From Rhizophlyctis rosea (Eukaryota; Chytridiomycota; Chytridiomycetes; Rhizophlyctidales; Rhizophlyctidaceae), in assembly GCA_027596075.1 (NCBI GenBank), contig JADGJC010000249.1, forward strand, positions 1 through 60,609: DNA of 60,609 nt, in the 5' to 3' direction. The notes under the pieces were generated by a model. That model was not told the DNA's origin and made no database searches. It saw nothing but the letters and a program-made list of their open reading frames with translations. The translations under genes and the position numbers were made by a program. Shown here piece after piece: positions 1-10,655 of this stretch. Within the stretch, counting starts at the first letter, position 1, and every line of letters starts with the position of its first letter.

Positions 1-77
1 TTAGTACCATACATAATACTCACCTTGAACTCGACAAGCAAGAGGCTATGACGATATGAGGTAGGCCAGTCCCTTCC
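1..77. repeat. Left copy of a 77-bp perfect inverted terminal repeat
   Basis: The first 77 bases are identical to the reverse complement of the last 77 bases (60533-60609); identity stops abruptly at base 78. On the minus strand the repeat holds an open frame followed by a good 5' splice site (AAG|GTGAGT at 24-18). A repeat of exactly 77 bases at both scaffold tips can be a real terminal inverted repeat, or the k-mer overlap left when a de Bruijn assembler stops at the same repeat on both sides. I favour the second reading. Confidence 0.9.
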
Positions 78-91
78 ATAATAAATTAACC
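24..91 (-). other. Possible exon facing out of the window, unidentified family
   Basis: On the minus strand an acceptor-like CAG at 94-92 is followed by an open frame of about 22 residues that ends at a GTGAGT donor at 23. It contains GRDWPTSYRHS followed by LLLVEFK. A hydrophobic strand ending in E-x-K is the shape of the core of PD-(D/E)XK nuclease folds, but 22 residues are too few to assign it. The same exon end occurs at the other tip of the window (60479-60586), also facing outward. No start or stop lies in the window. A reading frame at 211-540 on the same strand may be an upstream part, but I recognise nothing in it. Confidence 0.3.
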
Positions 92-1088
92 CTGAAATAA
101 GTTGCTGGTTGACATTGTGTTCGCCATAGGAATATTCATTCACGAACGGAAAGAAATGGGATATGATGCGCCAAAAGTGCGTACAGCTTTTGTGACATCC
201 ATCACCGTCGTCACGCGCTGGACTCTTTTTTGAAAGAGATGCTCTGGACCTTAATCGAAAGGGACACATCATTCTCATTCACGACTCTCCAAATCTTTCG
301 TCGATCCACTGAGCCCGCAACTGGCGCACCAAGATAAGTCCTCCGCATGACTATCGTCCTTTTTCGCGCACTACGCCCGGACGATGCAATCAGCGATCCA
401 TGTTCCCCAAAGCAGGATTCAATGGAGGAAAGCTTGCACACTGCTTCTTGACAAGACATGCCGAACGGATCGGCCTGCTGGCCGTATCCTCTGATGTTAG
501 CATCTTCCTTTTTGTCCCTTCCTGAGCCGACGGTTGTCAAGTCTATCTACCTTGACTGTCAGCCGCTGGTGGGAAAGAATGTTGACAAGCTTCTTTGGAA
601 AAAGGGTGTCGTACGAAAACTTTTAGAGTGCAGCAGACTGAGGTTGGAAACCGCTTCCATCCGTCTGAATCAATCACAGTCTTGGCGAGCAGCCATTACT
701 TCTCTTGACAAGACGCATCCACCACCAAACTTGAAAGCATTTACACTTCACCGCCGTCCGGCGTGTTGCCGGGATCAAAAATGAAATTCAGGGCCAAAAC
801 GAACTAAACGGATAGTCAATTTAATGGACGGTTGATATTGCGGGTAGTCATTAAAGTTTGAAACCATATACAAAGCAGAAGAGAATGAAGAAGATGCGAA
901 AAAGAATCAACGGCCGGGCACGAGCAACATGCTCGACCCCGGTTCTATAATAAGGAGGTATCTGAAACTAACACTAAGTAGACACCAAAAAGTGATTGGA
1001 AGTGACATAGAGTTCACTCATAGAGGTAAATTAGGTGGTGATAAGACAAAAAGGAGCTGGTTACAACGGAGTAGGGAACTGAGGACAT
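92..1088. other. No supported gene
   Basis: The open frames here (211-540 minus, 458-784 plus) are short, overlap each other and show no family resemblance. Part of the stretch next to 1088 is 3' flank of the phosphate transporter gene. Confidence 0.5.
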
Positions 1089-2714
1089 CTATTCATCATC
1101 CTCGTTGTCCATCTCGATGTCCTCCAAACGGATACCCTTAGTCTCGGGGATGAAGAACCAAGTCATGACGAACCCAACGAACATAAGAGCGGCAAGGATA
1201 CCGATGGTAGGGGCCACACCGATGGAGTCCGGCTTGACAAGGAGGGAAATACCGTAGGACGCGATGACGGCACCGATCTTACCACAAGCCGCAGAGATAC
1301 CGTGCGCGGTGGAACGGAAGCGGGTGGGGAACAATTCGGCGGAAAGGAGGAACGTAGTGGAGTTAGGACCAAAGTTCTGGAAGAATTGTCCGAGGATGTA
1401 GAGGATGATGGAACCGGCGGGGGAAGCAGCGAGGGGCTTGTTGGCGGCAGCGATGATGACGTAGATGATGGTCAACATGGCGAAACCGAGAAGTTGGATA
1501 GTACGACGCCCGAGACGGTCGATGGTGAAGGCTGAGACGTAGTATCCAGGGAAGAAACCGAAGAAGAGGAGGAAGAAGTTACCGAGGATGGAGTGGTAGA
1601 TCTTGTCGTAGAGGACGCTTTCGCCTCCGTAACCGATTGTGGAAAGGATGAAGGAGGTATTGACACCGAGACCGTAGACGGCGACGTCGTTGACGAACCA
1701 TGTTCCCGCGCACCCAATGAGCTTCTTCATGTTCTTCCATTTGCCGAAGTAGCGGAAGATGTCGGAGGAGGTGGCGACACGGGATCGGAGGGGTCCTACG
1801 GGTCCGTGTTCTTCGTGGGTGTCGGTGTCGCCTTTGAGGTAACCGGTGGTGTCCTTCAAAGCAGCTTGGTAGTCACCGTTGATGTCCATTTGGAAACGCG
1901 GGGATTCGGGCATGGTGAGACGGGAGTAGAGGGCGGCGAGGGAGGGGATGAGACCGAAGACGACGACGATACGCCAGACGGAGTCGAGGACGGTGGGGTC
2001 AGCCATGATTTTGTCCTTCAACCCGACGACAAAGACCAATGCCACAATGGCAGCGTAGACACGACCAACGCCTTGACCAGAGAACACCAAGTTCATGATC
2101 ATACCACGGTTACGGGTGGAGGCGAATTCACCAGAGATGGTGGCAGCCATGGGGTAGTCACCGCCGATACCAATACCGAGGAGGAGTTGCCAGATTCCGA
2201 AAGTTGCGAAGATGGAGAGGCCAGCGAGGAGGGGAGCCGCAAAGATGGTTCCGAGGGAGCAGGCGATGATGATGAGCATGGTTGCACCGTACATGGATTT
2301 ACGGCCGAGACGGTCACCGAGGATACCGAAGAGGACTTGGCCGATGACGGCGCCGAGGGTTCCGGCGGCGCCGATGAGGGCTGTTGCTTGGGCTGTTGCT
2401 TGGTCTTTGTAGAGGGCGTCGAGGATGGGCTTGATTAGGGATCTGGAAGGTGCGCAGCAAGGGTTAGGACATCCACCTTTGTTCAACGGTAAGGTTGAGG
2501 AGAACCGCGTAACTTACACAGCGAACAAGTTGTATTGATCAGCAACGAAACCAGTTCCGGCTACTGCAATGGTCTTGACGGTGACCCAGTTGAAAGGAGC
2601 TTCATCGATCTCGTCCAAGGTCTTGTTCTTGGCATCGCGTCTGTTTCCGTTGCCGCCATTAACTTGCACATCCTGGATGGCCTTCGGTGTTTCGACGTCG
2701 ACTACTTCTGTCAT
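1089..2714 (-). CDS. PHO84: PHO84-like inorganic phosphate:H+ symporter (MFS)
   Basis: Two exons, complement(2518..2714) and complement(1089..2442), joined over a 75-nt intron with a GTAAGT donor, give about 516 residues. This is a 12-helix major facilitator of the phosphate:H+ symporter family, which imports phosphate across the plasma membrane. Seen directly: the loop 2-3 signature GDRLGRKS, the family block GIGIGGDYPMAATISGEF with ASTRNRG after it, a central hydrophilic loop with charged residues, the second-half signature DRLGRRT, and the C-terminal PETKG motif before an acidic tail. The start at 2714 begins a 66-residue exon with a cytosolic tail and the first membrane segment. The family usually has 520-590 residues, so this copy is near full length. 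A TATA element lies about 95 bp upstream. The frame is intact and codon use fits a well-expressed gene. Substrate is inferred from the family; plain sugar transport is unlikely given the GGDYP block. Confidence 0.93.
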
Positions 2715-2807
2715 TGTGACTTTGCAGAGGGAAGTGATGGAAGTGGGATGATTGATGAGGTCAGTGGTTGGTACCCGCCGAAAGGGGGTCTATCATGAGC
2801 ATCCTCA

Positions 2808-2815
2808 TTTATATA
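2808..2815 (-). promoter_or_regulatory. TATA box of the PHO84-like gene
   Basis: TATATAAA reads on the minus strand about 95 bp upstream of the ATG at 2714, a usual distance for a fungal promoter. I saw no CACGTG element (the yeast Pho4 site) in the near upstream stretch. Confidence 0.5.
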
Positions 2816-3010
2816 CAAGATTCATCTGCTGGCAGGAAGAGTCCACGTATCAGCCATCTGCGATCTGCGCTGGCCAATGCCATTTCAGGAAGCTTGCGGC
2901 TGTGTACGATTATGCTTTCTGAGTTCTGTTATCGACAAATGGAATGCCGCGGTGGACGCACGTTGAGGGAGCTGTAGTTTCCTTTTCACTGATCTGTCTG
3001 ATTTCTCTGG

Positions 3011-3147
3011 AAAAGTTGGGACGCGTTAGAAAAGTTGGGAAGCACTTGCTGCATGCCTAACACACAGTGATGAAGAGCGGTGAAAAGTTGGGACGCATTG
3101 ACTGCATGTCCACCACAGTGATGCAGAACTGTGAAAAGTTGGGACGC
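3011..3147. repeat. Short imperfect tandem repeat, unit core AAAAGTTGGGACGC
   Basis: The 14-base core starts at 3011, 3030 (one variant, AAGC end), 3083 and 3134. The last two intervals are 53 and 51 bases, and the spacers also resemble each other (CACAGTGATG, GCATG). The minus strand reads as a repeated peptide (NASQLFTALHHC), but there is no convincing gene, so I treat it as a non-coding repeat. Confidence 0.7.
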
Positions 3148-4728
3148 ATATGCGGAGAATGTGATGAGAGTTGGGATGGTATTGAACACGAGCTAGTCGC
3201 CCACTCTTCTCGTGCCCGCGCGTGCTCTATGACTTGATGGCCGTGATGTTGCGGGTGAACAGCTTTGCTTCAACCCATGGCGAAAGGGTCGTCTGAGCCC
3301 ATGGCGATGTGGGAACCTCCGAATGCAATTTTCAAACGCGGTCAACAATGGTCAACAAAGAGGACCTTTCTGATTCCACTTTGCACCACTTTGTGCTCCT
3401 GTCGTGAAGCGGCGGTGCTACCCCGGAGGATATCGGTGCATTCGAAAAGGCCGACATGGCGGATCGTGGAAACGACGTTGTGTTCCATAGAACCTGCTTG
3501 CAACAAGCGCCCTTCCAACAGAATGTTCAAATGTTTTGCCGCGATGAATATTTTGGAAGGTTTTTGTTACACAGTTCCCAACATGTTTAAACCCAAACTT
3601 TCCACTAATAGCAGCAGGTGAAAAATGTGGCTTGGCTGCTTATGTCAGCGGGCGATTCTGTCTCTCTCTCTTTCTAACACTTCCGTTGAGACGAATTCGC
3701 AGAAGTGCGATGAGCGGGGTGAATTGGGTGACGTATTAGGAGCGATTCTAGTATGGGATGGTTTCAAAGGTCGCACACGCATTACGAACCGGCTGTGGGT
3801 AAATGAGGCTTGAGAAATAGATTTCAAGGGTTCTCCGTCCAACAACTTTTTCGAGAGTCCCTATCCAGCGCGGCCCGAAAACTGTTAGTACCCCGCTTCC
3901 ATTTCGCCAAAATCATTCATAAACAGGCACAATGAAGGTACTGTTGTGGTAGCATGTTCAATAGGAGTATCAGGCCGCAGTTTGAAAATGCGATCAACAG
4001 AAGAATGTACTCCCGCAACTGTCTACTGTCCGCGGCCCACTTTGCCAGGTCGTTTTATTTTTGCCTTTAATTTCAGTTGACTTCACTAAGAGCGCATTGC
4101 ATCATGTGTCAATCATCAGCTGTTGAGTAGTAGGCCTAATGATGCCAACGATAACGAGTTGAGAGACAGGATTGTCCCGACGTGTAAGCAGTGACCGGAC
4201 AAAAACCGGATTGGATGTGATTCGTGAAGTTGCCGAAACCTGCTGTTCAAACGGCGCATTTGGGTTCCGTAGCTAATGCTGTCCGCTCGAGCGCAGAGGG
4301 GAGAACGAAATAATAAACCTTTCTTCTTTATGCCTGGCGGAGGGCGTCTCGCAGACAATGCGGAAAATTCCGGGTGGAAAGGAAGGGCGAGGGAGTGGGC
4401 CATGTGATCTGGGTTGGAGGGTTTTTGTGTTCAACTTCTGCGCATTTGACAGGTACGTGCGGAGGTCGGTGGAGAATGGTGGAGAACGCGTCTGCTGCGC
4501 CGCGTCGCCTTCCACACAATGTGATGTTGACCATCTCTAAACGGAACGGCGCACACCTTGAAAGTTTGGCCTTGGTTGACTTGTGGGAATAGGGGAAAGG
4601 TGGCGGAAGTGACACCAAAAGGACGTGGTCACGCAACGGTGGGGCGGGTTAGTGTCCTGCTCTCCTCCGGCTACTTCCGCCTGCTTTCCACGGTTGGTGT
4701 CCTCACGGTGGGCGATCAATTTCGATGT
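3148..4728. other. No supported gene
   Basis: Several overlapping open frames of 60-118 residues on both strands, none with recognisable domains or supported splice structure. The part next to 4728 is the promoter of the secreted protein gene. Confidence 0.5.
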
Positions 4729-4735
4729 TATAAAG
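4729..4735 (+). promoter_or_regulatory. TATA box of the secreted SH3b-like gene
   Basis: TATAAAG lies about 80 bp upstream of the ATG at 4811, consistent with a TATA-driven promoter. Confidence 0.5.
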
Positions 4736-4810
4736 CGGGCAGGCGAAAGGCGCTCCCTAAAGCAACGCATGCTTGCGGCAATACAATTTTATCGTCGTAA
4801 CTCACCAAAA

Positions 4811-5253
4811 ATGAAGGTTGTTGCTCTAATCTTCGCCGCCTTCGTGGGTGGTGCTTCCGCAGCGTAGGTTGATGTCCGACCGTGTAGCCATTTTCTATCC
4901 CGGAGGTCCACATCACAAGAGCATTCTCTGATCCGTTCCGTCTCTCAGCACGCAGGCTTGCGCAGCTGTTGACAGCCTTATTGTCCGCGGAAGTCCCTCG
5001 CAATCCGGCGCCCGCCTCGGGCAACTTCAGAAGGGCCAATGCCGTCCCTGCTACACCAGCCCGTGCGCGGATGTCCGAGGCGGAACGTACACTTCTTGCG
5101 GAGGTGGCACTGACTGGTAGGTCCACCTTGTGAGTTTCTTTTCTCGCAGACGACAAGCTTCTTACAGAATTGTATAGGACCCCTATCAAGTTCACACTCT
5201 CTTCCGGTACCGTCAAGGGTTATCTTGCCTCCAACTGTGACATCTGGAAATGA
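4811..5253 (+). CDS. Small secreted cysteine-rich protein with an SH3b-type fold
   Basis: Three exons, 4811..4863, 4949..5116 and 5178..5253, with GTAGGT donors at both introns (85 and 61 nt), give 98 residues. Each exon alone is too short to stand out as an open frame. Residues 1-17 are a clear signal peptide (MKVVALIFAAFVGGASA). The mature part, about 80 residues, has six cysteines. It reads like a bacterial-type SH3 domain: a VDSLIVRGSPSQSGARLGQL segment (family pattern: L-x-V-R-x-G-P-S, then a strand ending in G-x-L), a KGQ turn, a DWTPIKF strand, and GTVKGYLASNCDIW at the end, where the family has G-W-V-x-x-x-Y-L. Such domains bind peptide or polysaccharide ligands in cell walls; what this one binds is unknown. 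The start follows a good AAAA context. Position of intron 2 is fixed by frame: only the acceptor at 5177 avoids a stop. Confidence 0.72.
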
Positions 5254-8200
5254 GTTGGGGGCATCTGGAAGGAAAGATAGTTCATGCTCCCTTTTTGTTC
5301 TTTGGCGATACTGTGGAGGCGTGATGGGGGACAATATAAAAATATGGGCATGTTTCGAAGGGGTGTCATAAGCAGGCCATGTGCATACCATCATTCTATC
5401 AACCGTTGGATGGCAAAGGGGTTTCTTTTATGCTGGTGATTCCACAAAAATACAAAAAGAAAAGGTGGTCACTCGAATTACTCTGCCGTTTCAGACTTGT
5501 GTTTGCGACGAATTGAAGATGTTGGGTGGAACTTTCCCTTTTCCTTTGCGTACTCTCCGTTCAAGGGAAATTTAACCAGAGGTGAAGATCAGTGTGATGG
5601 AGTAAATCCGAATGAGGACAAAATCATCCACACTATCACCACACCTACGCCATTTATCATTATTGCGCTTCGACTCCCTAGGGCCACATCTTAGATCTGA
5701 TATTTGGTTGATCTAATAATCCACCTTTGGAGTTCGCGGCCAATCACCCACTTTTGCAATCATCCATGTTTCCCCTCCTTTTCATCTCCGCAACAAGGCG
5801 CAACAGTCGTGTGGGCCACACTGATGGTGAGGGTGACAAATCATTTGCCATGAAATCATTTGCAGCAGTGTACACGCCGAATTTTGGTTTTTGAATTGAA
5901 AGAAACAGCGAGAAGCTGTTGAATACTGTCAAACTGTGCGCTCGGAGAGCACGCCATTGAAACTTTGGTTGGAGTCATCCAAATGCTTCATGCCTTCACC
6001 CGACAAATGGCGTAATGACCTGCGCGCACCTGGCATTGTTGAACGTTTACGAAATAGGCGAACCCGTCAGATACGGTTGACGTCGGTGAGACGGGAGGGG
6101 TGGACGGTCCCAAAATGACTTGAGTCATTATATTGTTGAGCATGCTTGTTGGCAAGTTTTTTTCTTCTTCATGCTGGAAAGTAACTATGACAGTCCTCCG
6201 CCATGTGAGCGGTCAATAATATCAGCCAACTTTCAAATCTGACCAAAATGAAATCGAATCATCAATGCAAAGGACAAGATGTTGGGCTGTTCTTCAATCC
6301 GCATAGAACGTGAATGGGCAGTGATACACTTTTCACAACAGCAATCTCGCTGGGGGCTGATTTCAAAAGACAGAGGAAATGCGGATGGAATACGCTATCA
6401 TATTGGGCAGAACAATGGTAATGTAAGTGGAGGGGGTTCAAAACGATGCTTGGTAGGAGGGAGTTGGTGTGCGAGGCATGGGAGGTGAAGCATGTTGCCT
6501 CTAACGCGTGTCCTGCGCCACACGCTCACTAGTTTAAATGCGCCACACCCTCAACTCCTATGACCCACCTCGAACACACTGAACACCACCCGCTCACCCG
6601 GCCGCGGTATGTTCGGGCGCTGTAAGGGCATCATGGTGTATCTTCCTGTCCACCTTCCATGAGATCAGGTCGAATGGCATGTGGGGAATTGCCAACGACT
6701 TACTACACCATGTTCCTTCGTAGCACAATACAAAGCATCTTGCTGATCCGGGTGCATCAAGCGGATGTGGGCGACCTGACCAAGCAGTTCATTTTCGTGC
6801 GGATGATGGACTAGGGTGTCAGGATACTGGCTGCGCTATGCGAAGCTACCGGTAAAAGTGAGTAGGCCTCAAAGACGACGTACTTTGATTCAGTCAGGCT
6901 CACCACAAACACTAGCATGTGGTTTCAACAGGAGTCAACATCAAATTTGGGGCGCATGTCACACCACTTGCTCTGATTGTCAGACCAAGCTTGCACCACT
7001 ACTTATCTTCTTCCAACATCACCAGAACTTCAGGAAATTTGCGCGCAGCAATTATTCCAATCCATCGATCACCTTGACATTGAAATTTCCAGTACTCTCA
7101 TAGGCAATTAATTTCAACACGCCAATATTGGTCAGCATCCTCGTGGATAGAAAGAGGAAGATTAAGAAGGTTCATACGTCACCAGTAGCAAATACGGTCA
7201 ACACTTTCTCCATGACGATAGATCAAGATGGGATTTTGGTCAAATTTTGCCGAACGAGTTGCCCAATACAAGCAGGTGCGGCCACCCATTTTAATTGAAC
7301 TTAGTTGATGCGCAGACATTGGTAAACGCAAGAGGCTGTAAGTTATGAATGAGGCCGGAACCAATACAGAAAAAAGAGAAACGTCAGCAGCTGCGCAGCA
7401 TATCACGCTGCAGAACGCCCATGCCGACCGCGGCGATCCACATCCCGCAGACGGCGTGTTGTGCTGAGACCGTTGCATCCGCCATTCGAGGTCGTGCATT
7501 ACGACCATATGTTTGATTATCTTACACGATAGGTACAAGCGCCTTTGCAGACGAAATGTAGCACCCGCTCGAGATCAAACAGATGACACGAAACGGATGT
7601 TGCCAATCATTGTGATGTGAGGAATTTCAATTGAGTTGGTCTCGTCAAGACGTGGCAGAAGACATCGCCGGGAAACGCAGAGTCTGATCCGCCCCGGAGT
7701 TAGGAATGTCAAGTGAAATTATGCCTTGAACAGCGGCATCCGCGCCAGGTTCTGGTAGAGCAGGTTTTGCCGAGTAGTATATGCGCTGAGTTGTTGGAAT
7801 GTTGGGCGGACAGCCGGGGCTGAAAAAATATGAAGGAGTTCCAAATTTTGATGGAGGCAAATGGCAAACAGACCAATATTTGCTCCTTAGCACGGCCTCA
7901 GTAGATAGTCGGCAACTCAACCAAGCCCGCTGGATTTTGTTTGTGAAATTTGTGTCTGGATACGCAAAGGATGAACGCACAGACGCCGCACAGGTCTATC
8001 AAGATTCCCAATGTAGAGCAATATGGACACCGATTTAGCACAGTCCCCGGTAATTTGGAATATTGCATTATGAAATGCCCGAAGAAGGGCTTAAGAAGAT
8101 GGAGTGAAACATTCCATTGGCTTCAGAATGGTGCAGACAAAAAGAAGTCAGTGGAAGGACGCGTCAACAAAGCCCAATAGCGGAGCTCGGAGAGCATGTT

Positions 8201-8979
8201 TTCACGTTTTGTTATGCTCTCAGCTTGAGGAAGAGTAGCGTAATATTACAACTGACGATAATCAGGCCCTGGTCTGAATGAGTGGTCAGGTCTTCTTCCT
8301 GCTGTTAATAGGATGAGGTACGTGATATGACAAACACCTTCTATGCCATGGAAAGGTCATGCCGAAGTTGAGTTGATATACTCGAAGTCATGACTGTCAA
8401 TTCAAGAATGGCAAGAGAAGATCACGATTGAGATTTGGAACAGCAGTGAAAAAAAAGGGAACACGATACGCACAGAAACCGATGTGCCTAGCGTGAAATG
8501 TTGAGGGCATCAATTATGACGGGTTGAAGTCGGGCCGGAATGTGAAGAGCATCACGAGCAGGGAAATGGAAGCTACCCAGGCCAGGCAAACAAATACGCA
8601 CTGTCATGGCAGAGATGACCAGAAACAGGTTTGTTGCGGGTTCGTAGAAGACTGCTGCCCGCACCAGAGTTTTACGTGACCAGAGGGTTGACAGATCAGA
8701 CAATGACAATGTTCCCCTCGTTGAGGAGCGCTGTGTGGTTTTGGGAAACGTCATTATGAGATGCACCTTGAGGTGCCGACTGGAAGCGATGAAGCGCTCG
8801 ATGTTGTTCTCAATGCAACGCGGTCAACCGTTGGAAGCGTGGCCCGGAATACCCTCACCTGAGTTCACGCATGACCTCCCCAGGCTGCCAAAAGGAACTC
8901 GGACAAAATACAGTCGGTCTATGAGAAGCTGTGTTGTCACTCAGATTATCTGCAAAAAGGAAGACAAGACGGAAAGAGA

Positions 8980-9089
8980 CATTTACATGCCAGTTGGGGC
9001 ATTGGGATGAGAAATTCAGAATGTACTGAATATACTGAAATTGATAGCAAAACCTGAGTGGATGTCATGATCGTGTGCCAACTCAAACG
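8980..9089 (+). repeat. Decayed dispersed repeat, copy a
   Basis: It aligns by eye with 10548-10655: shared blocks include ATGCC(A/G)GTTGGG, ATTGATAGC followed by AACC, and CTCAAACG / TCTAAACG at the end, in the same order and spacing. A reading frame through it gives IYMPVGA, which resembles EMPVGSH in copy b. Stops interrupt the frame, so it looks like a remnant. Confidence 0.45.
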
Positions 9090-10547
9090 TCGATCGCGCA
9101 TTCAAGCATTGCTCCTCATGAGGAAGAGCCATCATATTTTGCTGGAGCTTCCAACAACGCATTGACACCATCTCAAAATGACAACAAAGCACGCAGGAAT
9201 CAGACCATCTGAGACCGGACGACAACCCCACAAGCACAAGATGCAGGATCGGTGGAGACGGGGGTGTGTGAAATGGCCCACCTCTTCAAAAACAGCCCAA
9301 AAAGCCGCGAAGAGAAAAGGCATACCCTGAGCGAAAGACGGATTCTTCATTCCAACATTGATTATAATGGAATGAGGATGATTAGATATCATCACATCCC
9401 ATTTGCGCCCACGATGCATGATACTTGGTCCTGTCATGCTCATCACCAAGGGCTACCATGATCCCCTCATCTGTGGCACCGCCAACATTACACATACACA
9501 ACGAAAAACGAAGCCAGAACACAGCGTTTGACGGAATCTGAGAAGCGCTTCCAAATTCCCATTACCCAGAGTCCATAAAGACTTTGTCATGGAGGATGGG
9601 CCAATTCACAATTTGAGCATTTGCAACGGTCGTTTGTTTGCCAGAAATGACAGTCATGGACTTAACTGAAAGAAGTTCGTCAAAACAGAAGTGCCTGAGA
9701 GCAGCAATTGACTCTGTCCAGATTCGTGGCTGGTTGGATCAGCCTAATGCATCCGCATGGTGGCCGACTCTTAATTGGAGGGAGTTTGCCATTCATGGAT
9801 TGGGGATTGCAAAGTGTGGGTGTCAATGACGAATGGCGAACCCGAAACCAAAAAGGAAGTACAATAGAACGTCATTACGCATCCCCGGTTGTCAACACCT
9901 CTGCATTCAATGCTGTTGAGAAAACGCGAGCCGACATCAGTGAGTTGTGGATAAGTATAGTCGCGAAACGGACGGGACCGATCTTGAAAGAAGCAAATGT
10001 CCTAGTGGCAGGGATGAAGATCCCTGATTGTAGAACCAAGGAGCGAGCACAAACTTTGAATAAGACGCGTTTCAGTCGTTTCCCATGTGCTCCGGAAGTC
10101 TGCAAACTGAAGGTGCAAAGGGCTCATGCCGTTTTACAGCCATTTGAACGTCTCTGGCAAGGACGGCAGTGACAAGAATAATGACAATGTGACGATTCAA
10201 TATTGATAAAAGACGGCAACATGTCCATCCGGATCTCATGAAGGATAGTCTGCATCAACAACGAGTTGTTGTCCAGTCATATGGAGTATTTCGATTGCCG
10301 GCTCACGTGTGTAAACTGGAGCCTGGCCAGGAAAAAAGGGACGTGGTTGGTGGGGGATTTTCCTTCGTCTTGGTGCAATGCTGGCTGAATTACAACGAAT
10401 CGCCATGGAGGGGCCAACGGGTCCACCTGAATCTCGTGGATTACGTCCCTACGGACGAGGGCACTCTCGGTGCGTTGCCAATGGCATGGAAGAACTGAAT
10501 TGTAATTAGATATGCCGGAAAAGGGAAGCGATGCATCTGAAAGACGA

Positions 10548-10655
10548 CTTTGAGATGCCGGTTGGGAGTCACCGGGATCAGGAAGTCAGGGAGATATGAG
10601 TCATGATTGATAGCGGAACCCCGCCTGATGGTATCGTGGTGTTGCCATCTAAACG
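10548..10655 (+). repeat. Decayed dispersed repeat, copy b
   Basis: It aligns with copy a across about 105 bases and more weakly with copy c. It reads FEMPVGSHRDQEVREI followed by a stop. A further partial match begins near 10690, where GGCAAAAAGGGAAACG is followed by GTTGGCCAATGGATGAGAA. Confidence 0.45.

Noticed and set aside
1593..2438. A 281-residue plus-strand open frame
   Set aside because: It is the antisense of the phosphate transporter exon and consists of Gly/Glu/Asp-rich shadow sequence.
7179..7538. Ankyrin-like wording (GGRTCLYWATR ... ILIYRHGESVD) on the minus strand
   Set aside because: One weak unit only, without neighbours in frame. Not enough for a pseudogene call.
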